A stretch of DNA of 26,590 nucleotides from a virus. Both the position numbers and the translations under genes were made by a program. Below, piece by piece: positions 4,561-12,771 of the stretch. The stretch is from positions 1-26,590 of the IMG/VR virus record IMGVR_UViG_3300030106_004536; one strand, written 5' to 3'. Each line of letters begins with the position of its first letter. The first letter of the stretch is position 1. Below the pieces are notes generated by a model. That model saw nothing but the letters and a program-made list of their open reading frames with translations, ran no database searches and was not told the origin of the DNA.

Positions 4561-5555
4561 CCGTTCCTGCCAATCACGATACCTGCATTGCGAGCAATCT
4601 CGTCAGTCGTAAGGTGCCTGGTCCATGCTCTAAATGTATCCAACTCGCCTGGAAGAAAAGAGTTCTTAAGAGAGTCACAGCCCAGAAAGAAAGCACGCTG
4701 TTGCGCTACTACTGCAAGAGCATGCGGTCCCACATTAAAAGTAATAGTACCAGTTCCTGTATAATTAGATCCGAGCATACTGGTATCACCAAAGCTAAAG
4801 CTATTCGCATCTATCCTTGAAACTGGAAGCGTTTGCCCATTAAGCATGGTTCCCCAAGGGCCAGCCGCCAGTCCTGAAAATGTAACCCAATTGCCCGTAG
4901 CAAGACCGTGCCCCGTGCAGGTAACTACGCCAGGGTTTGCTGCGGTAATGCCTGTAATAGTTTTAGTTTGGCCCTTGGTGTCCCCAACCTCAACACCATC
5001 TTTGTACACAATCGCATACCCGCCAGGAGATGCATTTGTAATAACCCAGTTAACAGCAATATGAGTCCACTTGTTTAACTCAAGCGTTGAGCCCATAGAA
5101 ATGTCCCAACCAAAAGAACCATTATGAATATACATACTCAACGTAGAACCATTGGGTCGAATAACAACGTTGTAATTCCAACCCATCCACTTTTTAAAAC
5201 CGGTTAGGTTCGAGGGTCTAAATGCAGCTTCAAAGCACCGACTTGCTGTAAAGTAACCGCCACCTAAGTCAGTGTAAGCGGAGATCGGATTGGTGGCAAA
5301 ATTGGAGTAATTGCCGTTTAAGACGCCTGGGGAAGCAAGCCCCTGACCTGAGCCTGAATGATCATTAACACCGTCAAAGACAGGCCAGTCCCCAGCAGAC
5401 ATAACCATGTTGCCATAATCAATATCGACACCAGTTAGGTTCGCCAGGTTGTACCATTTAAGGTTGTCACTATCCCCAGATGCACGCTCGAAACGCAGAC
5501 CTAGATCCCCATTAGTCAAAGGACGCTTGCGATTTAAACTTCTGCGCCTGGGCAT
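4557..5555 (-). CDS. LamG/concanavalin-like adhesin with an inserted FCCH-like domain
   Basis: I choose ATG 5555 (332 aa), overlapping the endolysin stop (TGATG) with AGG five bases upstream; an in-frame GTG at 5561 is the alternative. Residues about 55-195 look like a LamG jelly-roll (FTASRCFEAAFRPSNLTGF, KWTHIAVNW, YAIVYKDGVEVGD). Residues about 202-275 form a separate unit with PGVVTCTGHGLATGNWVTFS, LNGQTLPVSRIDANSFSF and GTGTITFN. That is the FCCH-like pattern (G-V-V, HGL-x-xGD, LNG, DANSF) common in phage tail proteins. LamG then resumes (RAFFLGCDS, PGELDTFRAWTRHLTTDEIA, residues 287-322). LamG domains bind carbohydrate or protein, so a receptor-binding or virion-decorating role is likely. 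The basic N-terminus (PRRRSLNRKR) is odd for an exposed fibre and may anchor it. Confidence 0.65.
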   Translation of the reverse strand: MPRRRSLNRKRPLTNGDLGLRFERASGDSDNLKWYNLANLTGVDIDYGNMVMSAGDWPVFDGVNDHSGSGQGLASPGVLNGNYSNFATNPISAYTDLGGGYFTASRCFEAAFRPSNLTGFKKWMGWNYNVVIRPNGSTLSMYIHNGSFGWDISMGSTLELNKWTHIAVNWVITNASPGGYAIVYKDGVEVGDTKGQTKTITGITAANPGVVTCTGHGLATGNWVTFSGLAAGPWGTMLNGQTLPVSRIDANSFSFGDTSMLGSNYTGTGTITFNVGPHALAVVAQQRAFFLGCDSLKNSFLPGELDTFRAWTRHLTTDEIARNAGIVIGRNG

Positions 5556-5935
5556 CACCACCTCGCCTTCGTTGGGCGGATGTCATAATGCACGAATGTG
5601 TCGTATAATCCAAGGCCACCTTCGGGTATGCGAGTAGAACGAACAAGGTCCTCGATGGCTTCGTGTAACTCGTCCGGGGACAAACCCCGTGGCTTCAGAT
5701 CGGCAGCGATACCCAACTTGTGCTTAGACTGGGGGGCTCCACCCACCCGCTGGTTGTGGGATGGGCACCTGTATGCGCTGTTTATCTTGATAGGAACGTT
5801 GACCAGATCACGAATCTGCTGGAGCACCCAAGCCAGGTGACGGGTAGCAGCAGGGTCGGGCGGCTCACCAGAGCAGCGACCGCACTTGCAGTAGAACTCT
5901 TGAGGCCGGAAGTTCTTAGGGTATCCGTCGCTCAC
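5555..5935 (-). CDS. M15 family zinc peptidase, putative endolysin
   Basis: A 126-residue peptidase of the M15 (VanY/M15A-type D-Ala-D-Ala carboxypeptidase or L-Ala-D-Glu endopeptidase) group. The zinc motif SKHKLGIAADL gives H72 and D79, and the C-terminal FVHYDIR gives H116. The SAYRCPSHNQRVGG segment before it is the usual substrate-side loop. An N-terminal CxC..C cluster (C16, C18, C21) occurs in many small M15 phage enzymes. The GTG start overlaps the stop of the 1403-aa gene (GTGA), and AGGGGG lies 7 bases upstream. There is no signal peptide, so it would need the holin for export. It cuts peptidoglycan cross-links at lysis. Confidence 0.88.
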   Translation of the reverse strand: MSDGYPKNFRPQEFYCKCGRCSGEPPDPAATRHLAWVLQQIRDLVNVPIKINSAYRCPSHNQRVGGAPQSKHKLGIAADLKPRGLSPDELHEAIEDLVRSTRIPEGGLGLYDTFVHYDIRPTKARW

Positions 5936-8900
5936 TTCTTAGCCCCCTTCATAATAACTTGCCTTAGCTCAACTATGGACTTCTTGATTTCCCTGTATTC
6001 TTTTTTGGCTGCCTGGTTCATTCGGCGATAACGATCCATGCCGTCACTGTATTGCTCTCGGTCTATTGTGCCATCTTTGAGTTGTCTTTTCAGTCTTCGT
6101 TTCTCGGCTGCGGCAGTTTCATTTATAGTTTTGTTAACCCTATCTAAATATTTGTTAAACATATTGTCTTTGCCAGACAGCGCAATAGGCTTCCAAGCTA
6201 TACCAAACAGGTGACGAGTAACAAACTGCCCCATGTCTTCTGGGGCACGAGGATGATTGTGAGTATTGCGAAGAGCGCTGCTGTACTGACCATCCCTGAC
6301 GAAAGTCTCCATGGCTAGATCCATGGCTCTACCTGCCGTTGCGGTACCGGCTCTTCCGAGAGGCACCATCAATGGTAACAGATACCTACGAACAATTTCA
6401 GGGTTACTATCTTTCTGCCCTCGAATGTTCGGCTCGCCGCCAATTGTTCTAAATCCTGTTGAGACGCCCTTCCATATATCCCCCAAAGCACCACCCTCAA
6501 GACCAACAAGGCGGAGTGCCTGAGACCCGCTCATTAACTCACCACGGCGATCCATTGCGAGCAACTTGTCTCGCTCAGAGTTGGGTGTAAATCCAGGCAG
6601 CAAGCTGGCAACTGTTGCACCCGCCCTCATCACATTCATAGCTGGACCTGCAAAGTTCATAGAGTCAACATCATCAACACCGATGAGAGTGGGATCACCT
6701 AGAGCCGTATACAACTGCACCCGTGGCATAGATGGATCATACGCTAGTACCTGATCTAGCACGTCTCGGTTTTCCATCATTGTTGACCGTATGCCGTTAA
6801 GAATAAGGTTGCGATTAGCAGTCTGAAAAGCAATCTGCATACCCTGTCGAATCATAATCTCAGGATTGCTCGACCTAATGAGTGGTTGTGGACTGATTGC
6901 TCGGGCAAGAAGGCTGCGCCCTCCAATACCCATAGCCTTCCATGCCCATGTGAGAAACGGAGAGGCAAGACTCAATGGCCCCGCAGCACGGAGCGCCTTC
7001 AGTGCGCCGGGTACTTGGGCATAGTCAACAAACAGATCCATAGCCCTGTTTCTGGCCGTGGCGGTAAAGGCTCTATCTAATCTTTCCCTGCCCTTGCCTA
7101 CAAACCTCCCGCCTCTTGAGAGCCGATCTTTGCCAATAAAGATGTCGCCAGACGCATCCTTGCGAATACGTGTCTTAGTGATACCTGAAGTCTGAATATC
7201 CATAGACTGGCCCGGCTTTAAGTCATCGAGCGATCGGTACAGATCACGCATAGACTTGGCTGCTTCGTCGATCTTAAATATCTGATCACCCCAACGATAG
7301 CCCTTGGCTGCTCGCTCACGGAGACGATCCATGACTCTTCGACCAGGCACCTTCATTCCAGGCTGAACAACATCCAGCAAGCCGTACCCAGCTACACTGT
7401 CAATCTCCACCCCAACGAGGTCACTGTCGATTAGTTTCATCTCGTCGATCGACTCGTAAATGCGCTGGTCTCGATTGCCGCCTACTTGGTTTAAGTCTTT
7501 CTTCCGACGAGCACCCTTACCACGCCTCCAACCAATATAGTTCTTCGTTTCTCTAGCTGCTCCAGCCAACAAAGACGCCGGGTCAACACCCCGTCGAATA
7601 GCCTGCAAACTTACGTTCGACATGAAGTTATTAAGATGAACAGCGGGGTTCATCACAGTAAGATTCATCTTCATGTAGGAGTTTAACCTGCCCCAGAAGC
7701 TGAGCATATTCATGTTGAACCTGTTAGCCCAGGCATCGGTAGCCCTAAGACCGTCTGACAAGTACCTTGTAGCGTTCGGATTGGCCGATGACTCCCTGAT
7801 CGCCTTAACCATTTCATCTGCGCCACGACGAGTGATCGTACCAGGGGCAAGGTTCCAATCTTCATTGATGAGACGTGTTAGTTCAGCCGGAGACAAACCC
7901 TCGTTATTGAGTATCTCTTCTCCGTACTTGCGAAGATCCTCAGCCATTTCACGCACAATGTCGGGCATCATGCTGCGCTCTTCGTCCGTAAGTTTACGCC
8001 CCAAGCGCTTGGCAATCGAGTTCTCTAGCTTATTGTTTCTGAGGCCCGAGTCTAGTGCGCCAATCAGAGCGCTGGGTTCCATGCCACGAAGAAGGGTTTG
8101 GTTTATAGAGTCACCCTGAATCATTCTGCCGGCAGCCATTGCAAAAGCGTAGTCTTCTGGACTAAGGTCTCCGGTTCTTGCTAACTTCTTTTGCTCATCG
8201 GTGAGGAACTTCATTGCCTCACGATCCATGGCCCGCTGCCTAGATCGAACAGCAATACGGCTTTCTAGGTTAGCAAACTCATCTACAATCAGGTCAGACT
8301 GAATCCTGCGGGTTTGTTTGTCCCCAAGTTCACTTAGGGCATCATCGACTAACTGCTTTAAGTTCAAGCCAGATACGGGACGATTTAACATGTCCGATAG
8401 ATCTATGACTTGGAAGTCGATGTTCTTAGATGCTTGTTCCAAGGCGGCCATCACTTGGGGTTCGTACTTAGCTCGATTTTTTCCGCTGCCTTCGAGTATC
8501 TTTTTGGCAACTGCTGCACGGACTGTCGGAGATGCCAAGATTGCTGGTCCGCCCTGCACAATGTCTGCAAGGTTTGACCGTACTGCACTCTTAGCATTAT
8601 CGCCAAATCCAAGATCGTCTAGTAGGACATCAAGACGATCGCCTAGATCTTTTGCCCTTGGGGATGCAAACTGAGGCTGAACAGCTTCTAGTGCAACTGC
8701 GTCACCAGATAGTTTTATTTGTCTCTGTTGCGGTCCTACAATATTCCCAGTTTCTGCTTGCTCACGAGCCAGGCCCTCTGCAATCGCCTTTACCTTGGAG
8801 ACATCTCTCGCAGCATCGTCACGAAGATCTCGAACAGCACGCTCCATAGCCATGCCACGCTGCGCTGAGGTGTGAACAACCAGTCTCCTTACCTTGGCTG

Positions 8901-10143
8901 CTGCCTCGGCAAAGCCAGGGCTGTTCATGCCAACACCGTAAAGAGTGCGAACCAAGGGAGCTATTGCTGCCATCTCTCCAGGCATTCCGATAAGCATGCC
9001 GTAGCCAAAACCCTTAGCTGATGCCCCCGTAACATCTCCGACCGTTAGGCGACCCTCTCCCTCCTTCAGGCGCTGGACACCTGGGGCAGGCTCGTCTCCG
9101 CCCTTAATTAATTCTGTCCGCTTCCTAGTCTTGCCTTTTAAGCCGGGCACCTCCCAAGCGCCTGCCTTCTGCATTGCGGCCGCCAACTTAGAATACCCAG
9201 GGACAGAACTTAAAGCCTTCATTGCTCCTAGTCCTTGGAGCGCAGGCACCAGTCCGACCAGGGTCATAACAGTCATGCCAGGAGTCGCTTCTATAGTTTC
9301 TACAGGAGCCTTCATGAGACCCATAAGGATTCCACTCGTGCCGCCAACTGTTCCACCAACTAGATTGCGAGCTAGTTTTCGGCGCTGGTCATACGCTACA
9401 TCGAGATACTTATCCCAGTCTTCTAGCTCTTTCCGCTCGGATGGGGGCACCGTGGTGAATACAATTTCCTTAAACAACCCAGGAAAGGCACGGGCGATGT
9501 CGTTCACGTCCTTAACCAAGTTATCAAAAGTGCCACGCCCCATACGCAAACGAGAACGTATGATCTCTGCCTGGTCCTCCTGAGATTGCGCTACGGAGTT
9601 GCTCTTAATCTTATTTTGAGCAGACTCTAGCCTCTTAACCAAGCCTTGGCTTTGCTCAAACAGCGGGGTAAGTAGCCTGTCCTTTTCCTCGTTTGTTAGG
9701 TCTTTAGAGTTCTTGATCCTATCGAACTGCTCGTTGAGGGGTTTCAACTGAGCGTTGATTTTATTAGTTTGCTTTGCGTAATCAAGCACCTGACCAGGGT
9801 ACATAGCAACGTCGGCCACACCCTCCGCCGCACCGTGTGCTGCACCAGCTAACCCGTAACCGAAACCAGCTATACCCTTGGCCCCAACCTCAAGAACGCC
9901 CGGTTCCTCTTCGGTCTCAACTGCGGGAGCAACTGGCTCTTGGGGTGGGGGATCAACTACTCTAGGTGCGGGCGCTGCCTCGTCAGGCGTAGTATCAACT
10001 TTTGCAAAATTTAGAATGTCCTGATCTAAATCTTCCTCAGTTATCTCACGATTAAATTTGTTCGACAGAAACCTGCGGGCAGCAGTTTCATCCATGGCAC
10101 CACTAGATGTAATGCCAGTGATTGTTTCTCTTAGGGTCGCCAT
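5932..10143 (-). CDS. Very large internal virion / DNA-ejection protein (1403 aa)
   Basis: The largest gene here. Visible regions: an acidic N-terminus with a Pro-rich linker (residues 52-80); a Gly/Ala hydrophobic patch at about 85-113 (GIAGFGYGLAGAAHGAAEGV); a second at about 260-310 (GGTVGGTSGILMGLMKAP, then TVMTLVGLVPALQGLGAMKA); and a third near 370-400 (GFGYGMLIGMPGEMAAI). A long helical body follows. It contains MNPAVHLNNFMSN, which resembles segments of large phage polyvalent/internal virion proteins, and a basic coiled-coil C-terminus. I see no transglycosylase or protease motif. Size, amphipathic patches and position after two other ejection-like genes suggest a T7 gp16-like ejectosome role, packaged in the capsid and inserted into the host membrane. 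The family is not firmly identified. Confidence 0.6.
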   Translation of the reverse strand: MATLRETITGITSSGAMDETAARRFLSNKFNREITEEDLDQDILNFAKVDTTPDEAAPAPRVVDPPPQEPVAPAVETEEEPGVLEVGAKGIAGFGYGLAGAAHGAAEGVADVAMYPGQVLDYAKQTNKINAQLKPLNEQFDRIKNSKDLTNEEKDRLLTPLFEQSQGLVKRLESAQNKIKSNSVAQSQEDQAEIIRSRLRMGRGTFDNLVKDVNDIARAFPGLFKEIVFTTVPPSERKELEDWDKYLDVAYDQRRKLARNLVGGTVGGTSGILMGLMKAPVETIEATPGMTVMTLVGLVPALQGLGAMKALSSVPGYSKLAAAMQKAGAWEVPGLKGKTRKRTELIKGGDEPAPGVQRLKEGEGRLTVGDVTGASAKGFGYGMLIGMPGEMAAIAPLVRTLYGVGMNSPGFAEAAAKVRRLVVHTSAQRGMAMERAVRDLRDDAARDVSKVKAIAEGLAREQAETGNIVGPQQRQIKLSGDAVALEAVQPQFASPRAKDLGDRLDVLLDDLGFGDNAKSAVRSNLADIVQGGPAILASPTVRAAVAKKILEGSGKNRAKYEPQVMAALEQASKNIDFQVIDLSDMLNRPVSGLNLKQLVDDALSELGDKQTRRIQSDLIVDEFANLESRIAVRSRQRAMDREAMKFLTDEQKKLARTGDLSPEDYAFAMAAGRMIQGDSINQTLLRGMEPSALIGALDSGLRNNKLENSIAKRLGRKLTDEERSMMPDIVREMAEDLRKYGEEILNNEGLSPAELTRLINEDWNLAPGTITRRGADEMVKAIRESSANPNATRYLSDGLRATDAWANRFNMNMLSFWGRLNSYMKMNLTVMNPAVHLNNFMSNVSLQAIRRGVDPASLLAGAARETKNYIGWRRGKGARRKKDLNQVGGNRDQRIYESIDEMKLIDSDLVGVEIDSVAGYGLLDVVQPGMKVPGRRVMDRLRERAAKGYRWGDQIFKIDEAAKSMRDLYRSLDDLKPGQSMDIQTSGITKTRIRKDASGDIFIGKDRLSRGGRFVGKGRERLDRAFTATARNRAMDLFVDYAQVPGALKALRAAGPLSLASPFLTWAWKAMGIGGRSLLARAISPQPLIRSSNPEIMIRQGMQIAFQTANRNLILNGIRSTMMENRDVLDQVLAYDPSMPRVQLYTALGDPTLIGVDDVDSMNFAGPAMNVMRAGATVASLLPGFTPNSERDKLLAMDRRGELMSGSQALRLVGLEGGALGDIWKGVSTGFRTIGGEPNIRGQKDSNPEIVRRYLLPLMVPLGRAGTATAGRAMDLAMETFVRDGQYSSALRNTHNHPRAPEDMGQFVTRHLFGIAWKPIALSGKDNMFNKYLDRVNKTINETAAAEKRRLKRQLKDGTIDREQYSDGMDRYRRMNQAAKKEYREIKKSIVELRQVIMKGAKK

Positions 10144-10145
10144 GT

Positions 10146-12155
10146 TTACCGAGGTTTAGCTTGCTGACGCAACGTTTCTGGAGTTTCTAGTTGATTTGTG
10201 TCCCATAGGTTTTTTAGGTACCCACCAGGGTCGTTTTCAGAAACATAACTGAGAAGTGCTACCACGTCCTGATAGGGGATTCTTCTTGGGTTATTGTAGT
10301 CCTCTACACTCCTATTCCTAACACCTGCGCTCTTCGCAAACTTAGTGAAGTGCTCTTTAAATAACTTCGTATTTTGGTATACAGGAAGAAACAAATCCAA
10401 AATTTCTTTCTCTGATAGAACTCTGAGAATCCTTGCTTCCTCTTCTCTCTGTTTTTGTGCAGCTTGCTTTTTGGCTTCCCTTACCAAATCCTCGGCCTGT
10501 TTCTTGCTTCTTGCCTTCGCTTGCTCTGCTGCGATTTTTCGACCCCTCCTGACAGTTAAAGACTCGCCAGACAGAACACGCTGTTCTGCTAACTTGTCCC
10601 ATAGTCCTGGGTTGAAATTGCGGGCCGCCTGATCACCCAGGGCACCCAGTTGTGAAGCCTGTTTTCTCAAGTCGTCTAGTTCTGCTGACTGCTTCGTGTA
10701 ACTTGTTCTGGTATCAAAGTCTCCAAGCGCCTTTCGTGCCCTGTCAGCACGCTTCTTCACTTGTTGAAATGCGGCGTCATCGATTAAGGCATCGTCCAGT
10801 GACTTCTTCGCTTCTCTCTCTTCTGTTTCTGCAACATTAACTAGATCTTTCAACCTGCGGTACTCAGCACGGTTTGCCTCAATAGCAGTGCTGCGAGAAC
10901 TGATTTGCTTCTTAATTTGACTGACCGCCTCGTCGGTACGCTTAATGAACAGGTTTCTACCTCGATTGCCCGTGCCCTTGGTGCCGCCAAGCAGCTTTTT
11001 CTTTTCTGCTTTTACCTTATCAGTTTGCGACTCCCTCAGTTTAGTGCCTGCCCGGTAATAATCCGCCTTAGCTTTATCGAGATCGCTCACAGGCTTCGGA
11101 GCAGCCTTGAGTTTCGGGAATAATCCCATGATCTCCTTGCGGAATCGATCCTTGTGAGCGCCAGTGAGGAGATCGCCAATGGTACGGGGTGGCACCTTGA
11201 CTAGATCCATGGCGCTCAACACCATCTTCACTTCTTCCTCAGTGTCCGCAAACTTCGCTGTGGCTCTCATGAAGTCCATATCACCACCGAACTTATCAAA
11301 CCCAGCGTCGGCAACAGCCTTCTCAAATCTCATAGCCTTCGTGACAGGTGGCGCTTCAGGAACATTAGCCTCGAACCTCGGCGCAACCCCAAGAGACTCA
11401 TCAGCTTCGGCTGGCTGACGCGTATCAACAGGTTGCTCTTCTGCTTGTGCAGGTTGCGGCGCTGCGGGTGCAGGTTGCGGCGCTGCGGGTGCGGGTGCGG
11501 GCTGCTGCGCTGCCGCTTCGTTTTTCCTATCAGCCTCTCTCTTTGCTAGTGCCCTTCTGGTTTTGCGCCCAAAAATTCCTGGACCTGTCTTCCAATCTTC
11601 TGGGCTTAAATAGGGCTTTCCGTCGCTACCCAGGGTGCCTGCCAACTCCACTTGTAAATTATACGTCTCTGTTGTTGCCTGTGGGCTCGTTGCCATTGGC
11701 GGCAACCCACCACTAAACGCAGATGCTCTGGTTGCTGCCTCCGAGAATTTTTCGCTTTCTGGCGAGCGGGCTTTTGCAAAACGAAGTGAATCGTATGCTT
11801 CCTCTGACATGGGTTGGGGTTGTGCTAATTGCGGTGTTCTAGTGAGCCCTGCCTTAGCACCCTGACCAGGGGTGCCCTGCATCACAAGGCTACCAACTCT
11901 TTTAGCTGCAATTTCCTGAGCCGGCGTAGGCTGCGGAGTAATCCCATCCCCCTTTGGCTCTTTGTCCTCCTTCATAAAATACTTAGACACAGCTTCTGGG
12001 ATTGGTATTGAACCAATCAGCGAAGCGGTCTGTGCAATACCTCTAGGACTAAGGTACTGCCGAGCTAGACTCTCATCGATTGGAACCCGCTGTGGTAGAT
12101 TGCGACGCTCAATCTTCGGATTGAATACGCCACCGCCAGAAATAACGCGTCCCAT
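10146..12155 (-). CDS. Internal virion protein with peptidoglycan-binding-like segment and coiled coil (669 aa)
   Basis: Residues about 164-206 (TYNLQVELAGTLGSDGKPYL to GPGIFGRKTRRALAKREA) resemble a PG_binding_1 helical repeat, with the LQ..L..LG opening and the closing G.FG..TRRAL motif. A low-complexity PAPAAPQ linker follows (residues about 219-238), then long Lys/Glu/Ala/Arg-rich coiled coils (about 360-600), and a C-terminal globular end (IPYQDVVALLSYVSENDPGG). The protein lies between the 202-aa coiled-coil gene and the 1403-aa gene, the position of T7 gp15-like ejection proteins. A role bridging cell wall and DNA during ejection is inferred. The PG-binding match is by eye and needs a profile search. 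Confidence 0.55.
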   Translation of the reverse strand: MGRVISGGGVFNPKIERRNLPQRVPIDESLARQYLSPRGIAQTASLIGSIPIPEAVSKYFMKEDKEPKGDGITPQPTPAQEIAAKRVGSLVMQGTPGQGAKAGLTRTPQLAQPQPMSEEAYDSLRFAKARSPESEKFSEAATRASAFSGGLPPMATSPQATTETYNLQVELAGTLGSDGKPYLSPEDWKTGPGIFGRKTRRALAKREADRKNEAAAQQPAPAPAAPQPAPAAPQPAQAEEQPVDTRQPAEADESLGVAPRFEANVPEAPPVTKAMRFEKAVADAGFDKFGGDMDFMRATAKFADTEEEVKMVLSAMDLVKVPPRTIGDLLTGAHKDRFRKEIMGLFPKLKAAPKPVSDLDKAKADYYRAGTKLRESQTDKVKAEKKKLLGGTKGTGNRGRNLFIKRTDEAVSQIKKQISSRSTAIEANRAEYRRLKDLVNVAETEEREAKKSLDDALIDDAAFQQVKKRADRARKALGDFDTRTSYTKQSAELDDLRKQASQLGALGDQAARNFNPGLWDKLAEQRVLSGESLTVRRGRKIAAEQAKARSKKQAEDLVREAKKQAAQKQREEEARILRVLSEKEILDLFLPVYQNTKLFKEHFTKFAKSAGVRNRSVEDYNNPRRIPYQDVVALLSYVSENDPGGYLKNLWDTNQLETPETLRQQAKPR
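11449..11490 (+). repeat. Two tandem 21-bp repeats coding PAPAAPQ
   Basis: Two perfect copies of a 21-base unit (11449-11469 and 11470-11490) lie inside the 669-aa gene and encode repeated PAPAAPQ. Related CGGGTG-type triplets extend the repeat to about 11505. In the protein this is a flexible Pro/Ala hinge between the putative peptidoglycan-binding segment and the coiled coil. Copy number is likely to vary between relatives by slippage. Confidence 0.85.
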
Positions 12156-12764
12156 TTACACGTCCTCCCGACCCGACTCAATCTCGTCAGCACGGGCAAG
12201 TAGAGCAGTGCGCGCATAGGGTGTCTTAGCACTAGCAGCTAGCCTGCGTGCTTCCTGCGCTGTCTTCCTCTGTTCTCCGATGACGCCAGATGATTGAGCA
12301 AACACATTTAACTGCTGGTTTAGCTCCGCCAACTCCCCAACAGCATCAGGTGTTGCTTCGGCCTCAAGCTGTAGTGCTTCCAACTCCCTCTTCTCTGCTT
12401 CAACATCCTGCTGGCCGGCTGCCTGCGCTCCTCTTACCCTGAACGCAGCAACATCCTGAGCACGCTTCCGACCTGCTTGCTGAACAGCACCGATTCGAGC
12501 CCCGCTTACAGGGCCTGAGTCAAGCTGCGCTGCGAGTGCTTCCTGGGATTGCCGAGCAAAATCCTGAGCCCCCTGCTCAATAGCCTGCCTTGTTGCATCA
12601 GCACTTCTCCTGCTTGCCGCCGAAACACGTCTGGCCTGCTGGATGCCACGCTCACGCAAGGCCCTTTGGCGCTCAAGTTCCTTTTCTCTCATCCCAGAAA
12701 AAGCCACACCGCGCCCAACGGCGCGTGCCATGTCGCTTTCCAGTTCTTCCAAGTTAGTGGCCAT
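12156..12764 (-). CDS. Coiled-coil internal virion protein candidate (202 aa)
   Basis: The sequence is almost wholly helical, with dense Ala/Gln/Arg/Glu content (REKELERQRALRERGIQQAR, AIEQGAQDFARQSQEALAAQ, VEAEKRELEALQLEAEA). It has no membrane segment and no enzymatic motif. It opens the group of three helical genes (202, 669 and 1403 aa) that lie between tail-like beta proteins and the endolysin, the arrangement of T7-type gp14-gp15-gp16 ejection proteins. The stop is directly followed by the ATG of the 669-aa gene. The assignment rests on position and composition, not on family recognition. Confidence 0.5.
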   Translation of the reverse strand: MATNLEELESDMARAVGRGVAFSGMREKELERQRALRERGIQQARRVSAASRRSADATRQAIEQGAQDFARQSQEALAAQLDSGPVSGARIGAVQQAGRKRAQDVAAFRVRGAQAAGQQDVEAEKRELEALQLEAEATPDAVGELAELNQQLNVFAQSSGVIGEQRKTAQEARRLAASAKTPYARTALLARADEIESGREDV

Positions 12765-12771
12765 AACTACC

